A stretch of 64,000 nt of DNA. It comes from Neisseria lactamica. GTDB lineage: Bacteria; Pseudomonadota; Gammaproteobacteria; Burkholderiales; Neisseriaceae. Positions 7,438-16,572 of the stretch are shown here, one piece after another; position 1 is the first letter of the stretch; every line of letters begins with the position of its first letter. The notes beneath the pieces are model-generated. The model was not told the origin of the DNA. It worked only from the letters and a program-made list of their open reading frames with translations, and did no database searches. The stretch lies in assembly GCF_901482445.1 (NCBI RefSeq), contig NZ_LR590477.1:2134890-2198889 (forward strand), read 5' to 3'. The translations under genes were made by a program, and so were the position numbers.

Positions 7438-9405
7438 ATGTCAGACGAAAAATTAGAACAAAACGGCTTGAGCCGTCGTTCATTCTTAGGTACGGCCGCC
7501 GCTTCCGGTGCAGGTATTGCCGGTGCGGGTCTGTTGGGTTTGGCGGGTTGCTCTAAAAACGGCGAACCGGCTGCCGCTAACGCTTCCGGAGCGGCCCCCG
7601 TCGCCAAGGCGCAAGGGGAATCCAAACCGGGCCAACTGTCTTCCGAAGTCGGTCCGGGCGAACTCGATCAATATTACGGTTTCCTTTCCGGCGGCCAGTC
7701 CGGCGAGATGCGCCTGATCGGCCTGCCTTCTATGCGCGAACTGATGCGTATCCCCGTGTTCAATATGGACAGCGCGACCGGTTGGGGACGTACCAATGAG
7801 AGTTTGAAAGTCCTCAACGGCAATATTACCGAAGAAACCCGTAAATTCTTAAAAGACAGCGGTCTGCGCTGCTACCCCAACGGCGACCTTCACCACCCGC
7901 ACCTGTCGTTTACCGACCAAACTTACGACGGCCGCTATGCCTATGCCAACGATAAGGCAAACAACCGCGTCTGCCGCGTGCGTCTGGATGTGATGAAGGC
8001 CGACAAAATCATCGACATCCCCAATGCCTCGGGTATCCACGGCCTGCGTCCGCAACGTTATCCGAAAACCGGTTATGTCTTTGCCAACGGCGAACATATT
8101 ACCCCTGTCAGCGGTGTAGGCAAACTGGATGATGCGAAAACCTGGAATGCCGTTTATACCGCCATCGACGGCGAAACCATGGAAATCGCATGGCAGGTAT
8201 TGGTTGACGGCAACTTGGACAACGGCGATGCCGACTACCAAGGCAAATATTCTTTTGCCACCTGCTACAACTCCGAGCGCGCGCTGACCGTGCAAGGTGC
8301 GTCTTCCAACGAACAGGACTGGTGCGTCGTTTTCGACTTGAAAGCCATCGAGGAAGGCATCAAAGCGGGCGACTTCAAAGAAGTGAACGGCGTGAAAATG
8401 CTGGACGGCCGCGCTGAAGCCAAATCCAAATACACGCGTTATATCCCTGTGCCGAACTCTCCGCACGGCTGTAACGCAAGCCCCGACGGCAAATACATTA
8501 TGCTCAACGGCAAACTGTCTCCGACCGTTACCGTATTGGATGTCAGCAAACTGGACGATTTGTTTGCCGGCAAAATCAAAGAGCGCGATGTGGTCGTAGC
8601 CGAACCGCAACTGGGTCTCGGCCCCTTACACACTGCATTTGACGGTCGCGGCAATGCTTATACGACATTGTTTATCGACAGCCAAATGGTGAAATGGAAT
8701 ATCGACGACGCAATCAAAGCCTACAAAGGCGACAAAGTCGATCCGATCAAACAAAAACTCGACGTTCACTACCAACCGGGCCACAACCATACGACTATGG
8801 GCGAAACCAAAGAAGCCGACGGCCAATGGCTGGTGTCTTTGAACAAGTTTTCTAAAGACCGCTTCCTGAATGCCGGCCCGTTGAAACCCGAGTGCGACCA
8901 ATTGATCGACATCTCCGGCGACGAAATGCGTCTGGTACACGATAATCCGACTTTTGCCGAACCGCACGACTTGTGCTTGGTTGCCGCGTCTAAATTGAAC
9001 CCGGGCAAAACTTGGGACCGCAAAGATCCGTGGTTCTGGCAGGATGCTTTGGAACAGGCGAAAAAAGACGGCGTCGAGTTGGAAAAAGCCGCCAAAGTCG
9101 TACGCGAAGGCAACAAAGTACGCGTGTACATGACTGCCGTTGCGCCCGCATTCAGTATCCCTCAATTTGAAGTGAACCAAGGCGACGAAGTAACCGTATA
9201 CGTAACCAACGTCGAGACCATCGAGGACTTGACCCACGGCTTCACTTTGGAAGGCTACGGTATCGCTATGGAAATCGGCCCGCAAGCGACATCTTCCGTA
9301 ACCTTCAAAGCTGTCCGTCCGGGCGTACACTGGTACTACTGCCAATGGTTCTGCCACGCCTTGCACATGGAAATGTCCGGTCAGATGATTGTTCATCCCA
9401 AATAA
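7438..9405 (+). CDS. nosZ: Nitrous oxide reductase, apparently full length
   Basis: 655 residues after AAGGAGTGTTGT. The N-terminus has a Tat signal, SRRSFLGTAAASG, for export of the folded copper enzyme to the periplasm. A seven-bladed propeller region carries conserved His residues for the CuZ cluster (for example DLHHPH, NSPHGC, GHNHTTMG, EPHD). The C-terminal cupredoxin domain has the CuA ligands in CQWFCHALHMEMSG. It reduces N2O to N2. No stop or frameshift is seen, in contrast to what is generally reported for gonococci (premature stop) and meningococci (deletion). Confidence 0.96.
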   Translation: MSDEKLEQNGLSRRSFLGTAAASGAGIAGAGLLGLAGCSKNGEPAAANASGAAPVAKAQGESKPGQLSSEVGPGELDQYYGFLSGGQSGEMRLIGLPSMRELMRIPVFNMDSATGWGRTNESLKVLNGNITEETRKFLKDSGLRCYPNGDLHHPHLSFTDQTYDGRYAYANDKANNRVCRVRLDVMKADKIIDIPNASGIHGLRPQRYPKTGYVFANGEHITPVSGVGKLDDAKTWNAVYTAIDGETMEIAWQVLVDGNLDNGDADYQGKYSFATCYNSERALTVQGASSNEQDWCVVFDLKAIEEGIKAGDFKEVNGVKMLDGRAEAKSKYTRYIPVPNSPHGCNASPDGKYIMLNGKLSPTVTVLDVSKLDDLFAGKIKERDVVVAEPQLGLGPLHTAFDGRGNAYTTLFIDSQMVKWNIDDAIKAYKGDKVDPIKQKLDVHYQPGHNHTTMGETKEADGQWLVSLNKFSKDRFLNAGPLKPECDQLIDISGDEMRLVHDNPTFAEPHDLCLVAASKLNPGKTWDRKDPWFWQDALEQAKKDGVELEKAAKVVREGNKVRVYMTAVAPAFSIPQFEVNQGDEVTVYVTNVETIEDLTHGFTLEGYGIAMEIGPQATSSVTFKAVRPGVHWYYCQWFCHALHMEMSGQMIVHPK

Positions 9406-9431
9406 TGCGGCCTGACGGCTGAATATGGAGA

Positions 9432-9467
9432 ATGCCGTCTGAAGGCAACAGGTCTTCAGACGGCATT
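9432..9467 (+). terminator. DUS-pair hairpin after nosZ
   Basis: ATGCCGTCTGAA at 9432 and TTCAGACGGCAT at 9455 form a stem; it separates nosZ from nosD and may dampen readthrough. Confidence 0.65.
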
Positions 9468-9577
9468 TATAGCCAAACCGCTTGCCGTACCGTTTCAGGC
9501 GGTTTCGCTATAAAAACAGGCACATTTGAATGATGCTTTATTTTGTTCGGCCATACCGAACGAAACAGAGGGACACC

Positions 9578-10933
9578 ATGCACACATCCGCGCTCCGTAT
9601 ATGGCTGAAGGCCGTACTGATACTTGCCGCCGGCAGCATTTTTCAGACGGCACCGGCAGCCGTCGTCCACGTTTCCCCGCAAGACAACCTTGCCGAAATT
9701 TTTGCCCGTGCTCATGCGGGCGATACGCTCAAACTGGCTTCCGGCGTATATCAAACCAAACTTTATATCGACAAACCGATTACGATTGAAGGGCCTGCCG
9801 ACCGTTCCGCAACCATCGAAGGGGACAGGAGCGGGCGTACCATAGCCGTACACGCGCCGGACGTAACGCTCCGCAACCTGACCGTTACCCGTTCCGGTAT
9901 GAGCCTGCCAGCAATGGATGCCGGTATTTATCTCGAAGAAACCGCTCCGCGCGCCCTGATCGAACACAATAATATTTTTGATAATTCGGTCGGCGTATAT
10001 CTGCATGGTTCTGCCGATGCGATGGTGCGCGAGAATAAAATCGTCGGCGACGCGACTTTGCGCGTGAACGAGCGCGGCAACGGCGTTACCGTTTGGAACG
10101 CGCCCGGCGCGCAGGTCGTCGGCAACGACATTTCCAAAGGACGGGACGGCATTTTTTCCAATACCAGCACGCATAACACCTATAAAAACAACCGTTTCAG
10201 CGATTTGCGTTTCGCCGTCCACTATATGTACACCAACGACAGCGAAATCAGCGGCAATATTTCCGTGGGCAACAATATGGGCTATGTGCTGATGTTTTCC
10301 GAGCGGCTCAAAGTATTCGACAATATCGCCGTCGGCAGCCGCGATCAGGGCATTATGCTCAACTATGTCAACTATTCCGATATTCACGACAACATTATCA
10401 ACAAAGCGGGCAAGTGCGTTTTTGCCTACAATGCCAACTACGATAAACTGTCCGCCAATCATTTTGAAAACTGCCAAATCGGCATACACTTTACCGCCGC
10501 CATCGAAGGCACGTCCCTGCATGACAATTCCTTTATCAACAACGAAAGCCAGGTCAAATACGTCAGCACGCGCTTTCTCGACTGGAGCGAAGGCGGACAC
10601 GGCAACTATTGGAGCGACAACAGCGCGTTCGATTTGAACGGCGACGGCTTCGGCGACAGCGCGTACCGTCCCAACGGCATTATCGACCAAATCATCTGGC
10701 GCGCGCCCGTATCACGCCTCTTGATGAACAGCCCTGCAATCAGCATCGTCAAATGGGCGCAGGCGCAGTTTCCCGCCGTTTTGCCCGGAGGCGTGGTGGA
10801 CAGCAAACCGCTGATGAAGCCTTATGCCCCCAAAATTCAAACCCGTTATCAGGCGATGAAGGACGAGTTGCTCAAAGAAGCCGAAACGCGGCAGTCGGAA
10901 TGGGGCAGGGCGGAAAACGGTTCTTTGAACTAG
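9578..10933 (+). CDS. nosD: NosD, periplasmic copper-insertion protein
   Basis: 451 residues with a Sec signal (AVLILAAGSIFQTAPAA). The body is a right-handed beta-helix of NosD/PbH1 repeats, visible as recurring asparagine-rich turns such as IFDNSVGVYLHGS and NNRFSDLRFAVHYMYTND. NosD works with the NosFY ABC transporter in maturing the copper clusters of NosZ. The start at 9578 follows GAGGGACACC; an in-frame ATG at 9530 adds 16 residues without a signal-like sequence and is rejected. A DUS pair separates it from nosF. Confidence 0.94.
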   Translation: MHTSALRIWLKAVLILAAGSIFQTAPAAVVHVSPQDNLAEIFARAHAGDTLKLASGVYQTKLYIDKPITIEGPADRSATIEGDRSGRTIAVHAPDVTLRNLTVTRSGMSLPAMDAGIYLEETAPRALIEHNNIFDNSVGVYLHGSADAMVRENKIVGDATLRVNERGNGVTVWNAPGAQVVGNDISKGRDGIFSNTSTHNTYKNNRFSDLRFAVHYMYTNDSEISGNISVGNNMGYVLMFSERLKVFDNIAVGSRDQGIMLNYVNYSDIHDNIINKAGKCVFAYNANYDKLSANHFENCQIGIHFTAAIEGTSLHDNSFINNESQVKYVSTRFLDWSEGGHGNYWSDNSAFDLNGDGFGDSAYRPNGIIDQIIWRAPVSRLLMNSPAISIVKWAQAQFPAVLPGGVVDSKPLMKPYAPKIQTRYQAMKDELLKEAETRQSEWGRAENGSLN

Positions 10934-10938
10934 TCTGC

Positions 10939-10972
10939 TTCAGACGGCATCCGGATTCAAATGCCGTCTGAA
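10939..10972 (+). terminator. DUS-pair hairpin between nosD and nosF
   Basis: TTCAGACGGCAT (10939) pairs with ATGCCGTCTGAA (10961). There is no long U-run; it may be a partial terminator inside the operon. Confidence 0.55.
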
Positions 10973-10990
10973 AACACAAAAGGAACAACC

Positions 10991-11887
10991 ATGACCACAC
11001 ATCATGTCGAATTGAGGAAGGTAACCAAACGGTTCGGGGCGCAAAAAGCGGTCAACCAAGTCGATTTGGTTTTGAAGGCAGGAGAAAGCGTCGGGCTTGC
11101 CGGGCACAACGGCGCGGGCAAGTCCACCATTATGAAGCTGATACTCGGGCTGATTACCCCGACCGAAGGCGAAGTGATGCTTTTGGGCGAACGTACCGGC
11201 AGCAAAGCGGGGGCGCGGCTTCGCAGCCAAATCGGCTACCTGCCCGAAACCGTTGCGCTGCACCCTTCGCTGACCGGCATCGAAACGCTGGACTTTTACG
11301 CGAAACTTAAAAAACAGCCGCTCACACAAAACCGGGGGCTGCTCGAGCGCGTCGGCATTTCACAGGCGGCACACCGCCGCGTCGGCACTTATTCTAAAGG
11401 GATGCGCCAACGCCTTGCCTTGGCACAAGCCCTGCTGGGCGAGCCCAAAGTCCTGCTGTTTGACGAACCGACAACCGGCCTCGACCCTGCATCACGACAA
11501 ATGTTTTACGAAGTCGTGCGCGAACTTAACGGGCGCGGCGCGACCGTATTGCTCAGCACCCACGCCCTTGCCGAGTTGGACGGACACGCCGACCGCATTA
11601 TCGTGATGAAAAACGGCGTTAAGGTTGCCGACGGCAGTATGGACGAATTGCACGTCCAAAGCGGACTGCCGCTGACCGTCAATATCCGCCTCAATGCACC
11701 GCGCACCTTGAGCAGCCGCTGGCAGCCGCTTTCAGACGGCATTTCCTACCGGGCGCAATGTCAGGCGGAAGAACGTATGAACCTTTTGGGCGAATTGGGC
11801 AGCCTGTCCGACCTTGCCTATCTCGACATCCACACGCCGACGCTTGATGAAATGTACGCACAGTTCTTGAAAAGGGAGGACGTATGA
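10991..11887 (+). CDS. nosF: NosF, ABC transporter ATPase for NosZ maturation
   Basis: 298 residues from MTTHHVELRK after AAGGAACAACC. Walker A is GHNGAGKST, the signature is YSKGMRQRL, Walker B is VLLFDEPTTGLD, and the H-loop is LLSTHAL, all in the expected order. It powers the NosFY exporter that supplies sulfur or a copper-site assembly factor to periplasmic NosD/NosZ. Its last codons overlap the start of nosY (ATGA), so the pair is translationally coupled. Confidence 0.95.
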   Translation: MTTHHVELRKVTKRFGAQKAVNQVDLVLKAGESVGLAGHNGAGKSTIMKLILGLITPTEGEVMLLGERTGSKAGARLRSQIGYLPETVALHPSLTGIETLDFYAKLKKQPLTQNRGLLERVGISQAAHRRVGTYSKGMRQRLALAQALLGEPKVLLFDEPTTGLDPASRQMFYEVVRELNGRGATVLLSTHALAELDGHADRIIVMKNGVKVADGSMDELHVQSGLPLTVNIRLNAPRTLSSRWQPLSDGISYRAQCQAEERMNLLGELGSLSDLAYLDIHTPTLDEMYAQFLKREDV

Positions 11888-12714
11888 ACCCTGTTTGGAT
11901 TATTACCGGCAAAGAAGTCCGCGACAGTCTGCGCAACCGCTGGGTGCTTGCCGCCGCCCTCCTGCTTGCCGCACTTGCCCTTTCTTTAGGTTTTCTCGGC
12001 AGCTCGCCCACCGGTTCGGTCAAGGTCGATCCGCTGACCGTTACCGTCGTCAGCCTGTCGAGCCTGTCTATTTTCCTGATTCCGCTGATTGCGATGCTGC
12101 TTTCCTATGACGCACTGATTGGGGAAATCGAGCGCGGTACGATGGCGTTGCTGTTGAGTTATCCCATTTCACGCAACCAAATCCTTGCCGGCAAGTTTGT
12201 CGGACACCTCATCATCCTCGCCCTCGCCACCACGGCAGGCTACGGATTGGCAGGCATTACGCTGCAACTTGCCAACGGCAGTTTCGACATCGCCGCTTGG
12301 AAACCCTTTGCATTGTTGATTGCCGCCAGCGTCATCCTCGGTGCGGCTTTTCTGTCTATGGGCTACTTGATTAGTGCGAAAGTCAAAGAGCGGGGGACGG
12401 CGGCCGGCATTTCCATCGGTGTGTGGTTGTTTTTCGTCGTCATCTTCGATATGGCGCTTTTGGGTATTCTGGTTGCCGACTCGAAACAGGTGATTACCGC
12501 GCCTGTTGTTGAAACAGTGCTGCTGTTTAATCCTACCGACATCTACCGCCTGCTCAACCTGACCGGTTACGAAAATACGGCTATGTATGCGGGTATGGCG
12601 GGTTTGAGCGGACAAATCAGCCTGACCGTCCCCGTTTTGCTGACTGCGCAGGTTTTATGGGTTATCATTCCGCTTGTTTTGGCAGCCGGAATTTTTAGAA
12701 AGCGACAAATATGA
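11884..12714 (+). CDS. nosY: NosY, ABC transporter permease
   Basis: 276 residues with about six hydrophobic segments, starting with VLAAALLLAALALSLGFLG. It belongs to the ABC-2 type permeases, and the GEIERGTMALLLSYPISR coupling region is typical. It partners NosF; both ends overlap neighbours (nosF upstream, nosL downstream, each by four bases), which argues for one transcript. Confidence 0.94.
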   Translation: MNPVWIITGKEVRDSLRNRWVLAAALLLAALALSLGFLGSSPTGSVKVDPLTVTVVSLSSLSIFLIPLIAMLLSYDALIGEIERGTMALLLSYPISRNQILAGKFVGHLIILALATTAGYGLAGITLQLANGSFDIAAWKPFALLIAASVILGAAFLSMGYLISAKVKERGTAAGISIGVWLFFVVIFDMALLGILVADSKQVITAPVVETVLLFNPTDIYRLLNLTGYENTAMYAGMAGLSGQISLTVPVLLTAQVLWVIIPLVLAAGIFRKRQI

Positions 12715-13205
12715 AGAAAACCCTGTTGGCAATTGTTGCCGTTTTCGCCTTAAGTGCCTGCCGGCAGGCGGAAGAGGCACCGCCGCCTTTACCCCAGCAG
12801 ATTAGCGACCGTTCGGTCGGACACTATTGCAGTATGAATCTGACCGAACACAACGGCCCCAAAGCCCAGATTTTCTTGAACGGTAAACCTGACCAGCCAG
12901 TTTGGTTCTCCACCATCAAGCAGATGTTCGGCTATACCAAGCTGCCCGAAGAGCCTAAAGGCATCCGCGTGATTTACGTTACCGATATGGGCAATGTTAC
13001 CGATTGGACGAATCCCAATGCCGACACGGAGTGGATAGATGCGAAAAAAGCCTTTTATGTCATTGACAGCGGCTTTATCGGCGGTATGGGTGCGGAAGAC
13101 GCGCTGCCGTTCGGCAAAAAGGAGCAGGCTGAAAAATTTGCCAAGGATAAAGGCGGTAAGGTTGTCGGTTTCGACGATATGCCTGATACCTATATTTTCA
13201 AGTAA
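12711..13205 (+). CDS. nosL: NosL, copper-binding outer-membrane lipoprotein
   Basis: 164 residues. The signal MKKTLLAIVAVFALSAC is a lipobox with the acylated Cys at position 17. The conserved HYCSMNL motif is the Cu(I) site of NosL, a copper chaperone for NosZ. It overlaps nosY by four bases and ends the operon ahead of a DUS-pair terminator. Confidence 0.95.
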   Translation: MKKTLLAIVAVFALSACRQAEEAPPPLPQQISDRSVGHYCSMNLTEHNGPKAQIFLNGKPDQPVWFSTIKQMFGYTKLPEEPKGIRVIYVTDMGNVTDWTNPNADTEWIDAKKAFYVIDSGFIGGMGAEDALPFGKKEQAEKFAKDKGGKVVGFDDMPDTYIFK

Positions 13206-13217
13206 ATCCAAACAGAA

Positions 13218-13260
13218 ATGCCGTCTGAACGTTGAAGCCAAGGTTCAGACGGCATTTTTT
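13218..13260 (+). terminator. DUS-pair terminator of the nos operon
   Basis: ATGCCGTCTGAA (13218) and TTCAGACGGCAT (13244) with a following T-run. It directly abuts a Correia element. Confidence 0.8.
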
Positions 13261-13366
13261 ATAGTGGATTAAATTTAAACCAGTACGGCGTTGCCTCGCC
13301 TTGCCGTACTATTTGTACTGTCTGCGGCTTCGTCGCCTTGTCCTGATTTAAGTTTAATCCACTATA
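13260..13366. repeat. Correia repeat element (CREE/NEMIS), about 107 bp
   Basis: Inverted ends TATAGTGGATTAAATTTAAA and TTAAGTTTAATCCACTATA bracket the usual internal ACGGCG...CGCC segment. Length matches the short class of Correia elements that are scattered in pathogenic and lactamica-group Neisseria. It lies between the convergent nosL and ETF-QO genes. Confidence 0.95.
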
Positions 13367-13443
13367 TTATGGGTTCAAACGGGGCAGGTTTGAACAACGG
13401 CCCCATTCCTTATTCCTGACCGGGCGTAACGGCGGAATAAGGT

Positions 13444-15105
13444 TTACATCCCGCCGTAATTCGGCCCGCTCGCGCCTTCAGGGCAAATCCAAGTGATGTT
13501 TTGCGTCGGGTCTTTGATGTCGCAGGTTTTGCAGTGAACGCAGTTGGCCGCGTTGATTTGTAGGCGCGGGCTGCCGTTTTCTTCGACGATTTCATACACA
13601 CCGGCCGGACAATAGCGCGTTTCTGGCGAGGCGTATTCTTTATAGTTCACGTCTATCATCGCTTGCGGATTGTTCAGTACCAAATGGTCGGGCTGGTTTT
13701 CTTCGTGCGCGAGATTGGCGAGGAAAACGCTGCTCAAGCGGTCGAAGGTCAACACGCCGTCGGGCTTCGGATAATCAATCGGCTTGCACGCGGCGGCTTT
13801 TTTGAGCTGCTCGTTGTCTTTGCCGTGATGTTTCAAAGTCCACGGGGCTTTGCCTCTGAAAATCATCTGGTCGATGCCGGTATAAAGTGAGCCGAGGTAA
13901 ACGCCCCATTTGAATGACGGACGGACGTTGCGCGCGGCATAAAGCTCTTGATACAGCCAGCTTTGTTCAAAACGTTGCCGGTAATCCGCCGCCTCTTTGC
14001 CGCTGTCGAAGTTTTCCACTTCTTCAAGGTTTCCCAATAAGGGGAACACGGCTTCGGCGGCAATCATAGCGGACTTCATCGCGGTATGGATGCCTTTGAT
14101 GCGCGGCATATTGAGGAAACCCGCCGCATCGCCGATTAAAACGCCGCCTTTGAACGAGAGTTTCGGCAGGCTTTGCAAACCTCCTTCAATCAGCGAACGC
14201 GCGCCGTAAGCGATGCGGCGGCCGCCTTCAAAGGTTTTACGGATTTCGGGATGGGTTTTGAAACGTTGGAACTCTTCAAACGGCGACAGATAAGGATTTT
14301 GATAGTCCAAACCGACCACGAAGCCGACGGCGACTTTGTTGTCGTCGAAATGGTAAACAAACGCGCCACCATAGGTTTTGCTGTCCAGCGGCCAGCCTGC
14401 GCTGTGCACCACCAAACCTGGCTGATGCTGTTCGGACGGCACTTCCCAAATTTCTTTAATGCCCAAGCCGTAAGTTTGCGGCTGGCTGTTTTGGTCGAGT
14501 TGGAAACGTTCGATGACTTGTTTGGAAAGCGAACCGCGACAACCCTCGGCAAACAGGGTTTGCCGCGCCCAAAGTTCCATACCGGGCTGGAATGAATCGG
14601 TCGGCTCGCCGTCTTTGCCCACGCCCATATTGCCGGTCGCAATGCCTTTGACCGAACCGTCTTCGTGATACAGCACTTCGGCGGCGGCAAAGCCCGGATA
14701 AATTTCCACGCCCAAATTTTCCGCCTGCTCCGCCAACCAGCGCACGACTTCGCCCAAGCTGGCGATGTAGTTGCCGTGATTGTCGAAATTCGGGGTAATA
14801 GGCAGATTGAACGCTTTTTTCTCCGTCAGGAACAACACCTTGTCCTGAGTTACCGTGCGCGTCAGCGGCGCGCCTTTTTCTTTCCAGTCGGGAATCAGCT
14901 CGTTCAGCGCAATCGGATCGATAACCGCGCCCGCCAGCGAATGCGCCCCCGCCTCCGAACCCTTCTCCACCACGCAAACGCTGATTTCGCGCCCGTTTTT
15001 TTCGGCAAGCTGCTTGAGTTTGATGGCGGCGGACAAACCCGACGGGCCTGCGCCGACAATCACGACATCGTATTGCATACTGTCGCGGGTGATGGATTCG
15101 GTCAT
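13444..15105 (-). CDS. Electron transfer flavoprotein-ubiquinone oxidoreductase
   Basis: 553 residues. The N-terminal FAD site is VVIVGAGPSGLSAA. A second nucleotide/FAD motif is GVLIGDAAGFLNMPRIKGIH. The C-terminus binds one 4Fe-4S cluster through CVHCKTCDIKDP and a last Cys in WICPEG. This inner-membrane enzyme passes electrons from ETF (acyl-CoA and amino-acid dehydrogenases) to ubiquinone. AGGAA precedes the ATG. It converges with nosL across the Correia element and is not functionally tied to the nos genes. Confidence 0.95.
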   Translation of the reverse strand: MTESITRDSMQYDVVIVGAGPSGLSAAIKLKQLAEKNGREISVCVVEKGSEAGAHSLAGAVIDPIALNELIPDWKEKGAPLTRTVTQDKVLFLTEKKAFNLPITPNFDNHGNYIASLGEVVRWLAEQAENLGVEIYPGFAAAEVLYHEDGSVKGIATGNMGVGKDGEPTDSFQPGMELWARQTLFAEGCRGSLSKQVIERFQLDQNSQPQTYGLGIKEIWEVPSEQHQPGLVVHSAGWPLDSKTYGGAFVYHFDDNKVAVGFVVGLDYQNPYLSPFEEFQRFKTHPEIRKTFEGGRRIAYGARSLIEGGLQSLPKLSFKGGVLIGDAAGFLNMPRIKGIHTAMKSAMIAAEAVFPLLGNLEEVENFDSGKEAADYRQRFEQSWLYQELYAARNVRPSFKWGVYLGSLYTGIDQMIFRGKAPWTLKHHGKDNEQLKKAAACKPIDYPKPDGVLTFDRLSSVFLANLAHEENQPDHLVLNNPQAMIDVNYKEYASPETRYCPAGVYEIVEENGSPRLQINAANCVHCKTCDIKDPTQNITWICPEGASGPNYGGM

Positions 15106-15181
15106 AGCGGTTCCTATTGTTTATTATCGATTCTAAAGCGGGCAATTATACAACGCAGACAGTTGCTTACCAAATAAAACA

Positions 15182-15220
15182 ATGCCGTCTGAAACGGCTT
15201 CTCAGGCATTCAGACGGCAT
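15182..15220. terminator. Inverted DUS pair upstream of ETF-QO
   Basis: ATGCCGTCTGAA (15182) and TTCAGACGGCAT (15209). No gene obviously ends here, so it may be a relic or simply uptake signal. It marks the edge of the core region. Confidence 0.5.
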
Positions 15221-15248
15221 TTGCCCCCATATGGTCAAAGATATTTTT

Positions 15249-15325
15249 GGCTGTGTTTTGATATTGGGTTGATACAGGATTTAAGAAGGAATCATGAAAT
15301 ACATGATTCCTTTTCGTTTGCCTAT
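15249..15325. repeat. Short palindromic element beginning GGCTGTGTTTT, inverted copy at 52371
   Basis: Begins GGCTGTGTTTTGATATT and contains the hairpin AAGGAATCATG-AAATA-CATGATTCCTT, then CGTTTGCCTA. An inverted relative lies at 52371-52446. The two copies flank the accessory region. The end sequence GGCTGTGTTTT is shared with the 135 bp elements around the fic gene. Confidence 0.65.
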
Positions 15326-15450
15326 ATTAAAAAATAAAGAATAGGGTTATTTTTTAATTTTAGTCTTTTAATACCTTTTCTCTTTTTTAGCAGTCTTTTT
15401 ATTTGTCTAGTGTTCTGTATTTAAATGGATTTATCTCGCCATCATGGTAT

Positions 15451-15581
15451 ATATCACACCGTTTATCGGGCAATATCACACCGTTTGTCGTTTTATTTGA
15501 CACCGTTTGTCGTGCAATTCAGCACCGTCTATCAGGAAATAGCACACCGTTTTGCAGGTATATCGCACCTTTTAGCGTGCA
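15451..15581 (+). repeat. Iteron array 1: six head-to-tail 22 bp iterons
   Basis: Starts at 15451, 15473, 15495, 15517, 15539 and 15560, with phase of 22 bp (last step 21). Core is ATATCACACCGTTTRTCG, then GGCA or TGCA. Tandem iterons with helical spacing upstream of a Rep_3 initiator are the hallmark of a theta-replicating plasmid origin. The stretch from the preceding gene to here is AT-rich and has no gene. Confidence 0.85.
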
Positions 15582-15606
15582 AGACTAAACAGATGGGAAA
15601 ATAGAC

Positions 15607-16217
15607 ATATCACACCTGTTTTCGTGTAAAACAAGCTGTGAACAACATATCTGACATTGATATAACACCATTTATCGTGTTTGAAAAATTTCCCCCTAGT
15701 TATTAATTTAATTAATTGATGTATATAGATTTTATTCTAAATAATCGTCAATACTGCCTTCAATATCACACCATACGATGTGCTAAATTTCATCAAAAAC
15801 TTTTGTTAGCTGGAACCCTACCTGTAGGTGTGGTGGGCCGTTAACACGTAGGACGAGTGTCCAAGTACTGGTAAGAAGAAGGCGTTAATGAATGTCCTCA
15901 AAAATAAGGGCAGCACACATAGCAGTGTGCCTTTTAATGTAAGGTTCCGGATTGATTGTCTTGCAAATGTGATTTCAGCCAAAGATATAACACCGTTTTT
16001 CGTGCTTAAAAAATTCACTTATGCTGCTATTTTAATATATTGATATATATATATTTTTATAATAAATTCTGTATAAACACCCTCAATATAACACCTTTTG
16101 GTGTGCAAAATTCCTTACCGGTTGAAACCCGTCGCTTGGACATTCGTTCCTTTCTAAATCAGGATGATGCTTTATGTACTGCCCTTTAAAAACTTATATA
16201 ACACCGTTTGGCGTGCA
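15607..16217 (+). repeat. Six scattered iterons between the arrays
   Basis: Single 22 bp iterons at 15607, 15660, 15763, 15985, 16086 and 16196, mostly ATATAACACCNTTTNTCGTG. They sit in AT-rich DNA that contains a GC-richer 150-base patch (about 15810-15950) with no gene I can recognise. The spacing and AT-rich stretches are consistent with the melting region of an iteron origin. Confidence 0.75.
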
Positions 16218-16358
16218 ACAGTCTTGGGTTTAACCCTTGAATAACAAAAAAATAGAGTGAGTTTTTCATTTTAGTCTTTTAACCACTTTCTCTTTTCGGT
16301 CTGTATATTTCAAAAGAATATATTGGATTTCAAAGATATTGCTGTTGTAAATCAGGAT

Positions 16359-16489
16359 ATATCACACCGTTTATCGGGCAATATCATACCTTTTGTCGTT
16401 TTATTTGACACCGTTTACCGTGCAATGCAGCACCGTCTGTCGGGAAGTGGCACACCGTTTTGCAGGTATATCACACCTTTTAGCGTGCA
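16359..16489 (+). repeat. Iteron array 2: near-identical duplicate of array 1
   Basis: Six iterons at 16359, 16381, 16403, 16425, 16447 and 16468 repeat array 1 iteron by iteron, including the variant units (CAGCACCGTCTRTC and GCACACCGTTTTGCAGG). The preceding TTTTAGTCTTTTAA...CTCTTTT stretch is duplicated too, so about 200 bp was copied. It ends about 80 bases before the rep start. Confidence 0.85.
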
Positions 16490-16572
16490 TAAGGTTCAAG
16501 AATCAACCGATCATTTGACACCCTAATCATACAAAGGTAGCATATTGTTTTTATTTAGCGGAACCATCTGTT

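Noticed and set aside
8626..9396. 256-codon frame opposite nosZ
   Set aside because: Shadow of the nosZ C-terminus; no motifs.
9467..10690. 407-codon open frame opposite nosD
   Set aside because: Antisense of a beta-helix repeat gene; high-GC open frames on the reverse strand are common.
14173..15177. Plus-strand frames over the ETF-QO gene
   Set aside because: Shadows of a gene with clear FAD and 4Fe-4S motifs.
15451..16489. CRISPR array
   Set aside because: Tandem 22 bp units have no spacers between them and abut head to tail; upstream of a Rep gene they are iterons.
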